Assembly: GCA_019236485.1 (NCBI GenBank)
Contig: JAFAIY010000044.1
Span: forward strand, 1 to 7,305
From: Comamonas sp.
GTDB lineage: Bacteria > Pseudomonadota > Gammaproteobacteria > Burkholderiales > Burkholderiaceae_C
Length of the DNA stretch: 7,305 nucleotides
Reading direction: 5' to 3'
Shown: positions 1-7,305 of the stretch, in pieces
Layout of the letters: every line of letters begins with the position of its first letter
Position numbering within the stretch: the first letter of the stretch is position 1
The notes under the pieces: generated by a model
The model's database searches: none
Seen by the model: the letters and a program-made list of their open reading frames with translations, nothing else
Told to the model about the DNA's origin: nothing
Position numbers and translations under genes: made by a program

Positions 1-300
1 GTGCTCCAGCACATCGGCGGCGATCCACTGCACGCCCGCAGCCCTCTCGCCCAGCCGCTGCGCCGCGACTTCGAGCGCCTTGGCCGAGATGTCCAGCGCC
101 GTGAGCTGGCGATAGCCTGCCTCGAGCAGGTCGTCGACCAGCGTGGCCTCGCCGCCGCCGATGTCGACGATGGCCGCCTGTGTGCCCAACTGGGTGGCCT
201 GGATGTACTGCAGCGAGGCATCCAGGTGCGGTGCATACCAGCTGACGGCATCGGCCGCCTTGGTGGCGTAGACCTGTTCCCAGTGCTGTTTGGTTTGCAT
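1..300 (-). CDS. Class I SAM-dependent methyltransferase, 3' end cut by window edge
   Basis: The minus strand is open from an ATG at 300 down to base 1, giving the first 100 residues; the remainder lies outside the window. The translation starts MQTKQHWEQVYATK. It has methyltransferase motif I VDIGGGEAT at residues 45-53 (the SAM-binding glycine loop), an acidic strand end at Asp70 in LDIS that should bind the ribose hydroxyls, and a motif like AADVLE near residues 94-99. The fold is therefore a cytosolic Rossmann-type methyltransferase. The substrate cannot be read from this part. A GAGGAG ribosome site at 308-313 overlaps the stop codon of the upstream persulfide dioxygenase-like gene, and the two genes are 11 bases apart, so they are very probably cotranscribed and perhaps translationally coupled. 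A role in methylating a sulfur species or a thiol would suit this context but is only inference. Confidence 0.85.
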   Translation of the reverse strand, partial: MQTKQHWEQVYATKAADAVSWYAPHLDASLQYIQATQLGTQAAIVDIGGGEATLVDDLLEAGYRQLTALDISAKALEVAAQRLGERAAGVQWIAADVLEH

Positions 301-311
301 GGCCGCTCTCC

Positions 312-1190
312 TCATGACAGCCGGGGACGGCCCAGCACGTTCAGTGGAATCTTCAGATAGGAAACACCATCGTCCTCGGGCGGTGGCAGCTGGCCCGCAC
401 GGACGTTGACCTGCAGCGAGGGCAGGATCAGGGTCGGGGCTTCCAGCGTGGCGTCCCGGGCCTGGCGCATGGCAACGAACTCCGGCTCCGAAATACCGTC
501 GCGCACATGGATATTGGCCGCAAGCTGCGCGGCCACCGTGGTTTCCCACTGCGGCTCGCGCGTCGCGGGCGGGTAGTCGTGGCAGACGAACATGCGCGTT
601 TGCGGCGGCAGCTCCAGAATGCGGCGCACCGAGCGGTATAGCGTGCGCGCATCGCCGCCGGGGAAGTCGGCGCGCGCCGAGCCCACGTCGGGCATGAACA
701 AGGTGTCGCCCACAAAGACCGCGCCGTCCACCACATAGGCCATGTCGGCCGGCGTGTGGCCGGGCACGAGCAAGGCCTGGACCGGGATCTCGCCGAGCAT
801 GAAGATCTCGCCGTCCTTGAACAGATGGTCGAACTGGCTGCCGTCGGGCAGAAAGCTGCGCTCCAGGTTGTAGAGCTTTTTAAACACGGCCTGCACCGCG
901 CGGATGTTCTCGCCGATCGCGATGCGCCCGCCGGTCTGCTGCTGTATGTAGCGGGCGCTGGACAGGTGGTCGGCATGGGCGTGAGTCTCCAGAATCCATT
1001 GCACCGTCAGGCCTTGTTCGCGTACATAGGCCAGCAGCCGGTCTGCGGAATGGGTCGAGGTGCGCCCCGAGCGCATATCGAAGTCCAGCACCGGGTCGAT
1101 GACGGCGGCCTGCCTGCTGGCGTTGTCATGCACCACATAGCTCACGGTCCAGGTGGCTGGATCGAAAAAAGCCTGGATGGTGGTTTGCAT
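312..1190 (-). CDS. blh: MBL-fold metallo-hydrolase, persulfide dioxygenase / Blh type
   Basis: This 292-residue cytosolic protein has the metallo-beta-lactamase fold. The metal motif THAHADH spans residues 69-75 (His70, His72, Asp74, His75), followed by His145 in PGHTP, Asp162 in GDTLF and His204 in CHDY. In ETHE1-type persulfide dioxygenases a single Fe(II) is held by two His and one Asp, which here would be His70, His145 and Asp162. SARADFPGGDARTLYRSV at 171-188 matches the substrate-side ETHE1 region, with Arg173 the likely glutathione persulfide contact. The C-terminal extension (about 208-292), ending in an LPPPEDDGVSYLKIPLN-like motif, is typical of Blh proteins encoded beside YeeE/YedE transporters. 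The expected reaction is oxidation of glutathione persulfide to sulfite and glutathione during sulfide detoxification. The start is supported by AGGAG at 1197-1201, six bases upstream. The gene is divergent from the pmpA-like gene across an AT-rich control region. The exact substrate is inferred. Confidence 0.88.
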   Translation of the reverse strand: MQTTIQAFFDPATWTVSYVVHDNASRQAAVIDPVLDFDMRSGRTSTHSADRLLAYVREQGLTVQWILETHAHADHLSSARYIQQQTGGRIAIGENIRAVQAVFKKLYNLERSFLPDGSQFDHLFKDGEIFMLGEIPVQALLVPGHTPADMAYVVDGAVFVGDTLFMPDVGSARADFPGGDARTLYRSVRRILELPPQTRMFVCHDYPPATREPQWETTVAAQLAANIHVRDGISEPEFVAMRQARDATLEAPTLILPSLQVNVRAGQLPPPEDDGVSYLKIPLNVLGRPRLS

Positions 1191-1224
1191 GGCGGTCTCC
1201 TGAAGTGGCTAGAGATTCAATCTG

Positions 1225-1253
1225 TTGACTAATATTATATAAATATATAGAAT
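1225..1253 (+). promoter_or_regulatory. Sigma70-like promoter for the pmpA-pmpB-DUF599 operon
   Basis: A -35 element TTGACT (1225-1230) and a -10 element TAGAAT (1248-1253) are separated by exactly 17 bases. Each differs from consensus by one base. Transcription would start near 1260, leaving a leader of roughly 110 bases before the first gene at 1373. The -35 hexamer lies within the left arm of the inverted repeat. Confidence 0.65.
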
Positions 1254-1260
1254 ATGTCAA
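1232..1260 (-). promoter_or_regulatory. Sigma70-like promoter for the blh-methyltransferase operon
   Basis: Read on the minus strand, a perfect TTGACA (1260-1255) is followed after 17 bases by TAATAT (1237-1232); a TATAAT two bases closer is an alternative -10 with shorter spacing. Either would start transcription near 1225, giving a leader of about 35 bases before the ATG at 1190. It overlaps the rightward promoter almost completely, so the two polymerases would compete for the same DNA. A second TTGACT (1271-1266) further upstream could also act as a -35. Confidence 0.55.
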
Positions 1261-1276
1261 TATTAAGTCAACTGCA

Positions 1277-1322
1277 CGACTCCATGCGTGGGAGTCGCAC
1301 GGGCTTATGCGGGCCGGCCCGC
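1277..1322 (+). other. Leader stem-loop and GC palindrome before the pmpA-like gene
   Basis: CGACTCC (1277-1283) and GGAGTCG (1291-1297) can form a 7-base-pair stem with a 7-base loop just after the predicted start of the rightward transcript. A perfect 14-base palindrome, GCGGGCCGGCCCGC, follows at 1309-1322. No T-run follows either, so they do not look like a terminator. They could influence transcript stability or be chance structures in GC-rich DNA. Confidence 0.35.
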
Positions 1323-1372
1323 TGCTGCGGCCAGCTCTTTATGACATCTTCTGTCCCGAAAGGTAAACCACC

Positions 1373-1798
1373 ATGACCATAGACTGGAATGCTTTTACGC
1401 CCTGGGCGGCTCTGGCCGGAGGGGCTCTCATCGGGCTGGGCGCCGCCATATTCGTGCTGCTGGGCGGGCGCGTCGCCGGCATCAGCGGCGTGCTGGGCGG
1501 CCTGCTCAAGCCGGTTCGAGGCGATATCGCCTGGCGCCTGGCTTTTCTGGGCGGTCTGATTGCTGCCCCGGTGCTGCTGTCCGGCGGGCAGGTGCAGGCC
1601 CACATCGATGCCGATTGGAGCGCGCTGATCGTCGCGGGCCTGCTGGTCGGCATAGGCACACGCTACGGCTCGGGCTGCACCAGCGGTCACGGCGTCTGCG
1701 GTCTGTCGCGCCTGTCGCCGCGCTCGCTGGTGGCCACGCTGTCCTTTATGGCCGCGGGCTTTGCCACCGTCTACGTCATCCGCCATCTCGTGGCTTGA
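1373..1798 (+). CDS. pmpA: YeeE/YedE-family sulfur transport protein, first half (PmpA-like)
   Basis: This 141-residue, strongly hydrophobic inner-membrane protein has several predicted membrane segments (about 12-32, 55-72, 83-98, 118-138). The signature GIGTRYGSGCTSGHGVCGLSRLS spans about residues 93-115, with Cys102 and Cys109. This glycine- and cysteine-rich loop is the hallmark of the YeeE/YedE (PF04143) family, in which cysteines of full-length members relay thiosulfate across the membrane. Here the family is split into two half-size genes, as in known pmpA-pmpB pairs linked to blh. The cargo may be a sulfur species such as sulfide, persulfide, thiosulfate or sulfite; the sequence does not tell which. 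A weak GAAAGG ribosome site (1358-1363) precedes the ATG by nine bases. The second half starts 10 bases after the stop codon. Confidence 0.88.
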   Translation: MTIDWNAFTPWAALAGGALIGLGAAIFVLLGGRVAGISGVLGGLLKPVRGDIAWRLAFLGGLIAAPVLLSGGQVQAHIDADWSALIVAGLLVGIGTRYGSGCTSGHGVCGLSRLSPRSLVATLSFMAAGFATVYVIRHLVA

Positions 1799-1808
1799 GG
1801 AGATTCAT

Positions 1809-2261
1809 ATGCAGGTATTGATTGCATTGCTGTCGGGACTGGTGTTCGGCTTCGGCCTGCTGGTTTCGGGCATGGCCAATCCGGCCAAGGTGCTGGGCTT
1901 TCTGGATCTGGCTGGCGACTGGGACCCTTCGTTGGCGCTGGTCATGGCTGGCGCCATTGCGATAGGGCTGGTCGCGTTCACCGTGGCGCGTCGGCGCACG
2001 GTGTCGCTGCTGGGGCTGGACATGAAGCTGCCTTCGGCCACCCATATCGACCGGCGCCTGGTCGGCGGCAGCCTGTTGTTCGGCATGGGCTGGGGGCTGG
2101 TCGGCATCTGCCCGGGGCCGGCTCTGGTGGCTTTGGGAACTGGCCAGGTCAAGGCCCTGGTCTTTGTGCTGGCGATGCTGGCCGGCATGGGGGTCTTCGA
2201 GCTGCTCGAGCGCCGCCGCTCTGCTCGGGCGCTGGGGGCTAAGGCGGGCGGCCATGTTTGA
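1809..2261 (+). CDS. pmpB: YeeE/YedE-family sulfur transport protein, second half (PmpB-like)
   Basis: This 150-residue membrane protein carries SGMANPAKVLGFLD at residues 20-33, a conserved motif of the second YeeE/YedE half, and GMGWGLVGICPGPALVALG at 92-110 with Cys101. These correspond to the pore-lining glycine/cysteine loops of the family. Membrane segments are likely at about 2-21, 42-60, 88-108 and 115-133; the tail after 134 is basic. It probably pairs with the preceding protein to form one transporter. The frame is open from 1761, but the start at 1809 is chosen because GAGGAG at 1797-1802 lies six bases upstream and homology begins there. This ribosome site overlaps the stop codon of the upstream gene, suggesting coupled translation. 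The 3' end overlaps the DUF599 gene by eight bases. Confidence 0.88.
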   Translation: MQVLIALLSGLVFGFGLLVSGMANPAKVLGFLDLAGDWDPSLALVMAGAIAIGLVAFTVARRRTVSLLGLDMKLPSATHIDRRLVGGSLLFGMGWGLVGICPGPALVALGTGQVKALVFVLAMLAGMGVFELLERRRSARALGAKAGGHV

Positions 2262-2901
2262 TGCCTGGTCTGCGGCCGGGATCACGCTGGCCATAGTCGC
2301 GGTCTATGAGTTGCTGCTGGCGCAGCGCCGGTGGCCGCGCAGCCTGGCCAGAACCGTGCATGCAGCGTTGCGCGAAGACTGGTTTGCCGCAGTGTCCCAG
2401 CACAGGGGCTCGGAGATTCTGGCGGTGCAGACCCTGCGCAACTCGCTGATGTCGGCCACGATGACGGCCTCTACCGCCATGCTGGCCCTGATGGGGGCGT
2501 TGACGCTCACGGCCTCGTCCTTCCATGCTTCGTTCGGTGCGGCCGATGCGGCCTGGCCAGACTTCACGCCGCGGCTGGTGATGGAAATCGTGATGCTGGG
2601 GCTGTTGTTTGCCTCGCTCATAGCCTGCACCATGGCGGTGCGCTATTACAACCATGCAGGCTTCGTGGGCGGCATGCCGGTCGAATCCGCGGCACGCCAG
2701 GCCTGGACCGCGGCCGGTACAGCCTATGTGCGCAAGGCGGGGCTGCTCTACAGCTGGGGCCTGCGCCAGTTGCTGCTGGTCGTGCCTGCCGTGGCCTTTA
2801 TCCTGCATCCTCTGGCCGGAGTGGGCACGGCGATGGCGGCCGTGATCGCGCTGGCGCAGTTCGACCGCTTTCAGCCGGCCGACGAGACGGCTGTAGCCTA
2901 G
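2254..2901 (+). CDS. DUF599 family inner-membrane protein
   Basis: This 215-residue protein has four likely membrane segments (about 5-23, 66-88, 107-130, 172-202). The motif ILAVQTLRNSLMSATMTAST at residues 55-74, followed by RYYNHAGF at 130-137, matches the DUF599 (PF04654) family as I recognise it. No biochemical function is established for the family to my knowledge. The frame is open further upstream, but the ATG at 2254 is preferred: the DUF599 pattern begins there, and it overlaps the last eight bases of the pmpB-like gene, a typical coupled arrangement. Codon use and GC content resemble its neighbours. Its position as third gene of the sulfur-transport operon suggests a membrane role tied to sulfur stress, which is inference. 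It ends 26 bases from the convergent dciA-like gene, with no clear terminator between. Confidence 0.8.
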   Translation: MFDAWSAAGITLAIVAVYELLLAQRRWPRSLARTVHAALREDWFAAVSQHRGSEILAVQTLRNSLMSATMTASTAMLALMGALTLTASSFHASFGAADAAWPDFTPRLVMEIVMLGLLFASLIACTMAVRYYNHAGFVGGMPVESAARQAWTAAGTAYVRKAGLLYSWGLRQLLLVVPAVAFILHPLAGVGTAMAAVIALAQFDRFQPADETAVA

Positions 2902-2927
2902 GGGACTATCGGGTGTTCTATCCAGGC

Positions 2928-3233
2928 CTAGTTCTGGACCTTGAGCCTGATGCTTGCCACATTCCAGCCCTTGCTGCGCAGATGTGCGGCCATGGCCGGC
3001 AGCAGCTGGCGCACCTTGGCCGCGGCCGCATTGTTCTTGACCAGCAGGCACCAGCTGTCGCCCTCGATGGGGCCGGCCTGCAGGCTGGCGCGCAGCATGG
3101 GCGGGATCAGTGGCTGGACCGCCGCAAGACGCTTGCTCGAGTCGCGCGTGAGCTCGGCCAGGCGCGCCAGCGTGGGCGAGGTTTGTACCGCTGCGATCGC
3201 GGTGATGGCCTGGTGGCGGCGGGTGGTGCTCAT
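2928..3233 (-). CDS. dciA: DciA (DUF721) family replicative helicase loader
   Basis: From the ATG at 3233 this is a 101-residue soluble protein. It has a polar N-terminal tail, a helix around 20-50 (SPTLARLAELTRDSSKRL), then GPIEGDSWCLLVKNNAAAAK (54-73), RQLLPAMAAHLRSKGW (75-90) and a final strand ending IRLKVQN. This is the pattern of the DUF721/DciA KH-like domain. DciA loads or assists the replicative helicase DnaB in bacteria lacking DnaC, and a DUF721 gene next to secA is common in betaproteobacteria. An in-frame TTG at 3257 would add eight residues; GGGAGA at 3270-3275 lies 12 bases before it, whereas the ATG lacks a clear ribosome site, so the start is uncertain. An in-frame stop at 3264-3266 limits any further extension. 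The gene is divergent from secA. Confidence 0.8.
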   Translation of the reverse strand: MSTTRRHQAITAIAAVQTSPTLARLAELTRDSSKRLAAVQPLIPPMLRASLQAGPIEGDSWCLLVKNNAAAAKVRQLLPAMAAHLRSKGWNVASIRLKVQN

Positions 3234-3352
3234 CGGTGGCAGGGAAGTAGGGCGCAACTGGTATTAGTTTCTCCCAGAGTGCATGGCGATGTGCGGGACC
3301 GGGCTTTGGCGCAGCGCAAAAACGGCGAAAAACCAAGGACAGCCTGGGCGGT

Positions 3353-3358
3353 TAGAAT
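3353..3358 (+). promoter_or_regulatory. secA: Possible -10 element of the secA promoter
   Basis: TAGAAT at 3353-3358 resembles the sigma70 -10 consensus with one mismatch and is followed by a T-rich stretch (3361-3366). No convincing -35 hexamer lies 16-18 bases upstream, although A-runs at 3318-3322 and 3328-3332 could help. If used, it gives secA a leader of about 160 bases. Weak call. Confidence 0.35.
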
Positions 3359-3418
3359 CATTTTTTGGTCCGTGTTTCAGTTTTTGGCATCTCAGGCAAG
3401 CTTCATCGTGTGGTGATG

Positions 3419-3467
3419 CTCTTGATTGCGACTGGGACGGCCCCATCTGCAGACCAACAATCAAGGG
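3419..3467 (+). other. Potential stem-loop in the secA leader
   Basis: CTCTTGATTG (3419-3428) pairs with CAATCAAGGG (3458-3467) over ten positions with one G-U pair. The enclosed 29 bases contain smaller nested hairpin options, TGGG/CCCA (3433-3436 with 3442-3445) and the palindrome TCTGCAGA (3446-3453). This would be a sizeable branched or bulged element in the untranslated leader. No known riboswitch family is recognised. Confidence 0.4.
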
Positions 3468-3485
3468 ATTCCGGGCATCATGCTC

Positions 3486-3500
3486 CGCGCCTGTGGCGCG
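3486..3500 (+). other. GC stem-loop just upstream of the secA ribosome site
   Basis: CGCGCC (3486-3491) and GGCGCG (3495-3500) form a perfect six-base-pair GC stem around a TGT loop. It ends five bases before the AGGA (3506-3509) that is the likely secA ribosome site. That site is itself about 13 bases from the ATG, longer than ideal, so local structure could affect initiation. Confidence 0.45.
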
Positions 3501-3522
3501 AGGGCAGGATGTCTTTGTACGC

Positions 3523-6276
<2,754 letters not shown>

Positions 6277-6293
6277 GCATGAGCGGCTTGGCT

Positions 6294-6323
6294 CGACGTC
6301 TCTGACTCGGATCAGGGGCGTCG
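6294..6323 (+). other. Stable hairpin directly after the secA stop codon
   Basis: CGACGTCTCTGA (6294-6305) pairs with TCAGGGGCGTCG (6312-6323) over 12 positions including two G-U pairs, around the six-base loop CTCGGA. No T-run follows, so it is not a classic terminator by itself. It may protect the secA mRNA 3' end or assist the terminator that begins 15 bases later. Confidence 0.55.
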
Positions 6324-6337
6324 GCGGGCATCAGGAC

Positions 6338-6366
6338 AACACGGGCCCAGGCCCGTGTTTGCATTT
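6338..6366 (+). terminator. Rho-independent terminator after secA
   Basis: AACACGGGCC (6338-6347) and GGCCCGTGTT (6350-6359) form a perfect ten-base-pair, GC-rich stem with a very short loop, followed by the T-rich stretch TTTGCATTTG. The T-tract is interrupted, so efficiency may be moderate. Position, 61 bases after the secA stop, and orientation fit a secA transcript terminator. Confidence 0.75.
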
Positions 6367-6619
6367 GTGCGACGGCTTTTTGGCAGAGTAAATCCGCCAA
6401 GCGCTATCGGGCCCCGGTTTGTTCCGATAATAGAGTTTTGGGTTTGCAGGCCGAACTTTCCCCGCGGCCTGCAAAGCCGGCGCGTCCTCGGCGAGCGATA
6501 TCCAGCCAGGGCCCGGGCCGGCCGCGCCGCTGCAAAGAGAATGTGCCCCTCCCGCAAAGCGAGAGAGGAAGGCCGAGCAGCGGCTCCGGGGGTGTTTTAT
6601 CTTTTCCAGGAACATTGCA
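6367..6619 (+). other. Spacer and probable argJ leader, rich in inverted repeats, no gene seen
   Basis: I see no credible gene here: the open frames lack recognisable protein features and run antisense or out of frame into argJ. A GATAAT at 6426-6431 could be a -10 element, but no good -35 accompanies it. The stretch contains the long inverted repeat listed separately, the palindrome GGCCCGGGCC (6510-6519), an imperfect hairpin CTCCCGC/GCGAGAG (6549-6555 with 6559-6565), and GCCG/CGGC (6572-6575 with 6581-6584) followed by a T-rich run TTTTATCTTTT (6595-6605). If transcription starts near 6435, argJ would have a structured leader of about 185 bases. Confidence 0.4.
6443..6475 (+). repeat. 11-base-pair perfect inverted repeat upstream of argJ
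   Basis: TTTGCAGGCCG (6443-6453) and CGGCCTGCAAA (6465-6475) are exact inverted copies around an 11-base interval, AACTTTCCCCG. It begins about 12 bases after a possible -10 element. As RNA it would be a stable hairpin near the start of the argJ leader; as DNA it could be an operator. It lacks a following T-run, so it is not a simple terminator. No known regulator site is recognised. Confidence 0.6.
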
Positions 6620-7305
6620 ATGTCCGTGAATCTTTCCGCTCCCGTTGCCGCCGATCTGCTGGCGATCAATGGCGTTCGCATCGGCGTCACCGAAGCCGGT
6701 GTGCGCAAAGCCAATCGCAAGGACCTGACGGTGTTCCTGCTCGATGAGGGCACTGCAGTGGCCGGCGTGTTCACGCAAAACCGTTTCTGCGCCGCGCCGG
6801 TTCAGGTCTGCCGCGAGCATCTGGGCGCCGGCACGGCCATCCGCGCCATGGTGGTCAATACCGGCAATGCCAATGCGGGCACGGGTGCCGCCGGCCTGGC
6901 CAATGCCCGCGCTACTTGCGACGCACTGGCCAAGGCGCTGGACCTGAAACCCGGCCAGATACTGCCTTTCTCCACGGGCGTGATCATGGAAGAGCTGCCC
7001 GTGGATCGCATCGTGGCCGGCATGCCCCAGGCCATTGCCGCAGCCAAGGCCGACAACTGGGCCACGGCCGCCGAAGGCATCATGACCACCGACACCCTGC
7101 CCAAGGCCTTCAGCCGCAGCCTGAACCTGGGCGGCAAGACCGTGTCCATCACCGGCATCAGCAAGGGTGCGGGCATGATCCGCCCCAATATGGCGACCAT
7201 GCTGGGCTTTCTGGCCACCGATGCGGCGATTGCTCCCGAGCTGCTGCAGCCTCTGGTCAAGGAACTGGCCGACGGCTCGTTCAATCGCGTGACCATCGAT
7301 GGCGA
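6620..7305 (+). CDS. argJ: ArgJ: glutamate N-acetyltransferase / amino-acid acetyltransferase, 3' end cut by window edge
   Basis: The first 228 residues are present. ArgJ transfers the acetyl group of N-acetylornithine to glutamate, closing the cyclic arginine pathway; bifunctional forms also use acetyl-CoA to make N-acetylglutamate. Seen here are [11 protein letters not shown] at 79-89, the oxyanion-hole region [10 protein letters not shown] at 118-127 (Thr119, Gly120) and the autocleavage motif [20 protein letters not shown] at 182-201. By family knowledge the precursor is cut between Ala192 and Thr193, and Thr193 becomes the N-terminal nucleophile of the beta chain, so the whole alpha chain is in the window. 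AGGA at 6608-6611, eight bases before the ATG, supports the start. It lies 343 bases after secA, beyond a terminator, so it probably has its own promoter. A secA-argJ order is usual in Comamonadaceae as I recall. Whether this copy is bifunctional cannot be decided. Confidence 0.96.
   Translation, partial: MSVNLSAPVAADLLAINGVRIGVTEAGVRKANRKDLTVFLLDEGTAVAGVFTQNRFCAAPVQVCREHLGAGTAIRAMVVNTGNANAGTGAAGLANARATCDALAKALDLKPGQILPFSTGVIMEELPVDRIVAGMPQAIAAAKADNWATAAEGIMTTDTLPKAFSRSLNLGGKTVSITGISKGAGMIRPNMATMLGFLATDAAIAPELLQPLVKELADGSFNRVTIDG

Larger units (their letters stand above)
1224..1272. promoter_or_regulatory. AT-rich divergent operator with inverted repeat (candidate BigR/SqrR-type site)
   Basis: A strikingly AT-rich island lies in otherwise GC-rich DNA between the two divergent operons. 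Its outer arms are GTTGACTAATATT (1224-1236) and AATATTAAGTCAAC (1259-1272), inverted copies that differ by one inserted base; the outer seven bases match exactly. The centre is about 1248. Promoter elements for both directions lie inside the repeat, so one bound repressor could shut both operons. Blh-pmpAB operons in other proteobacteria are known to be controlled by BigR/SqrR ArsR-family sulfide sensors through AT-rich palindromes. Assigning this site to such a protein is inference, because no regulator gene is in the window. Confidence 0.65.

Noticed and set aside
756..1232. A 158-codon plus-strand frame inside the blh gene
   Set aside because: It is antisense to an MBL protein with all metal ligands intact and has no domain of its own.
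2902..2927. Possible bidirectional terminator between the convergent DUF599 and dciA-like genes
   Set aside because: Only weak pairing (TCCAG/CTGGA at 2921-2938) is present, without a T-run on either strand.
2239..3336. A 365-codon minus-strand open frame across the DUF599 and dciA-like genes
   Set aside because: Its product is low-complexity (rich in His, Arg, Gly and Gln) with no recognisable domain, and it overlaps two better-supported genes.
2331..3416. A 361-codon plus-strand open frame across the DUF599 and dciA-like genes
   Set aside because: It is out of frame with the recognised DUF599 protein and antisense to dciA, and the product looks like GC-driven filler.
3283..3522. An 80-residue N-terminal extension of SecA from the ATG at 3283
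   Set aside because: The residues are not SecA-like, and the homologous N-terminus begins exactly at the ATG at 3523.
6312..6774. Minus-strand open frames in the secA-argJ spacer as possible genes
   Set aside because: They have no recognisable protein features, run through the secA terminator or antisense into argJ, and have no convincing ribosome site.

Overview
The window is GC-rich, densely coded bacterial chromosome. Gene order, SecA and DciA similarity and codon use suggest a betaproteobacterium of the family Comamonadaceae (Comamonas-like). That placement is from recognition only; no database search was possible. The window holds seven full or near-full protein genes plus one partial gene at the left edge. 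I saw no tRNA, rRNA, CRISPR array or insertion sequence.

Left part (1-2901): a probable sulfide/persulfide-handling locus arranged around one AT-rich divergent control region (about 1224-1272). Leftward run a metallo-beta-lactamase-fold protein of the persulfide dioxygenase/Blh type (312-1190) and, 11 bases after it, a class I SAM-dependent methyltransferase cut by the window edge (1-300). Rightward run two half-size YeeE/YedE-type sulfur transport proteins (1373-1798, 1809-2261) and a DUF599 membrane protein (2254-2901) whose start overlaps the end of the second transporter gene. The control region contains back-to-back sigma70-like promoters inside an inverted repeat, as expected for a single repressor, probably of the BigR/SqrR ArsR class known to control blh-pmpAB operons. 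No regulator gene lies in the window.

Middle (2902-6276): a housekeeping segment. A short DciA (DUF721) replicative-helicase-loader gene lies on the minus strand, convergent with the DUF599 gene and divergent from secA. secA (3523-6276) encodes a complete 917-residue preprotein translocase ATPase. The long secA leader has strong potential stem-loops and no recognisable SecM-like gene. Two hairpins follow the secA stop codon; the second looks like an intrinsic terminator.

Right part (6277-7305): a 343-base GC-rich spacer rich in inverted repeats, then the 5' part of argJ (ornithine acetyltransferase / N-acetylglutamate synthase), which runs off the window end with its autocleavage site already visible.

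The most interesting elements are the divergent sulfur operator, the association of DUF599 and a methyltransferase with the persulfide/YeeE genes, and the structured leaders of secA and argJ. I see no clearly new large defence or mobile system.
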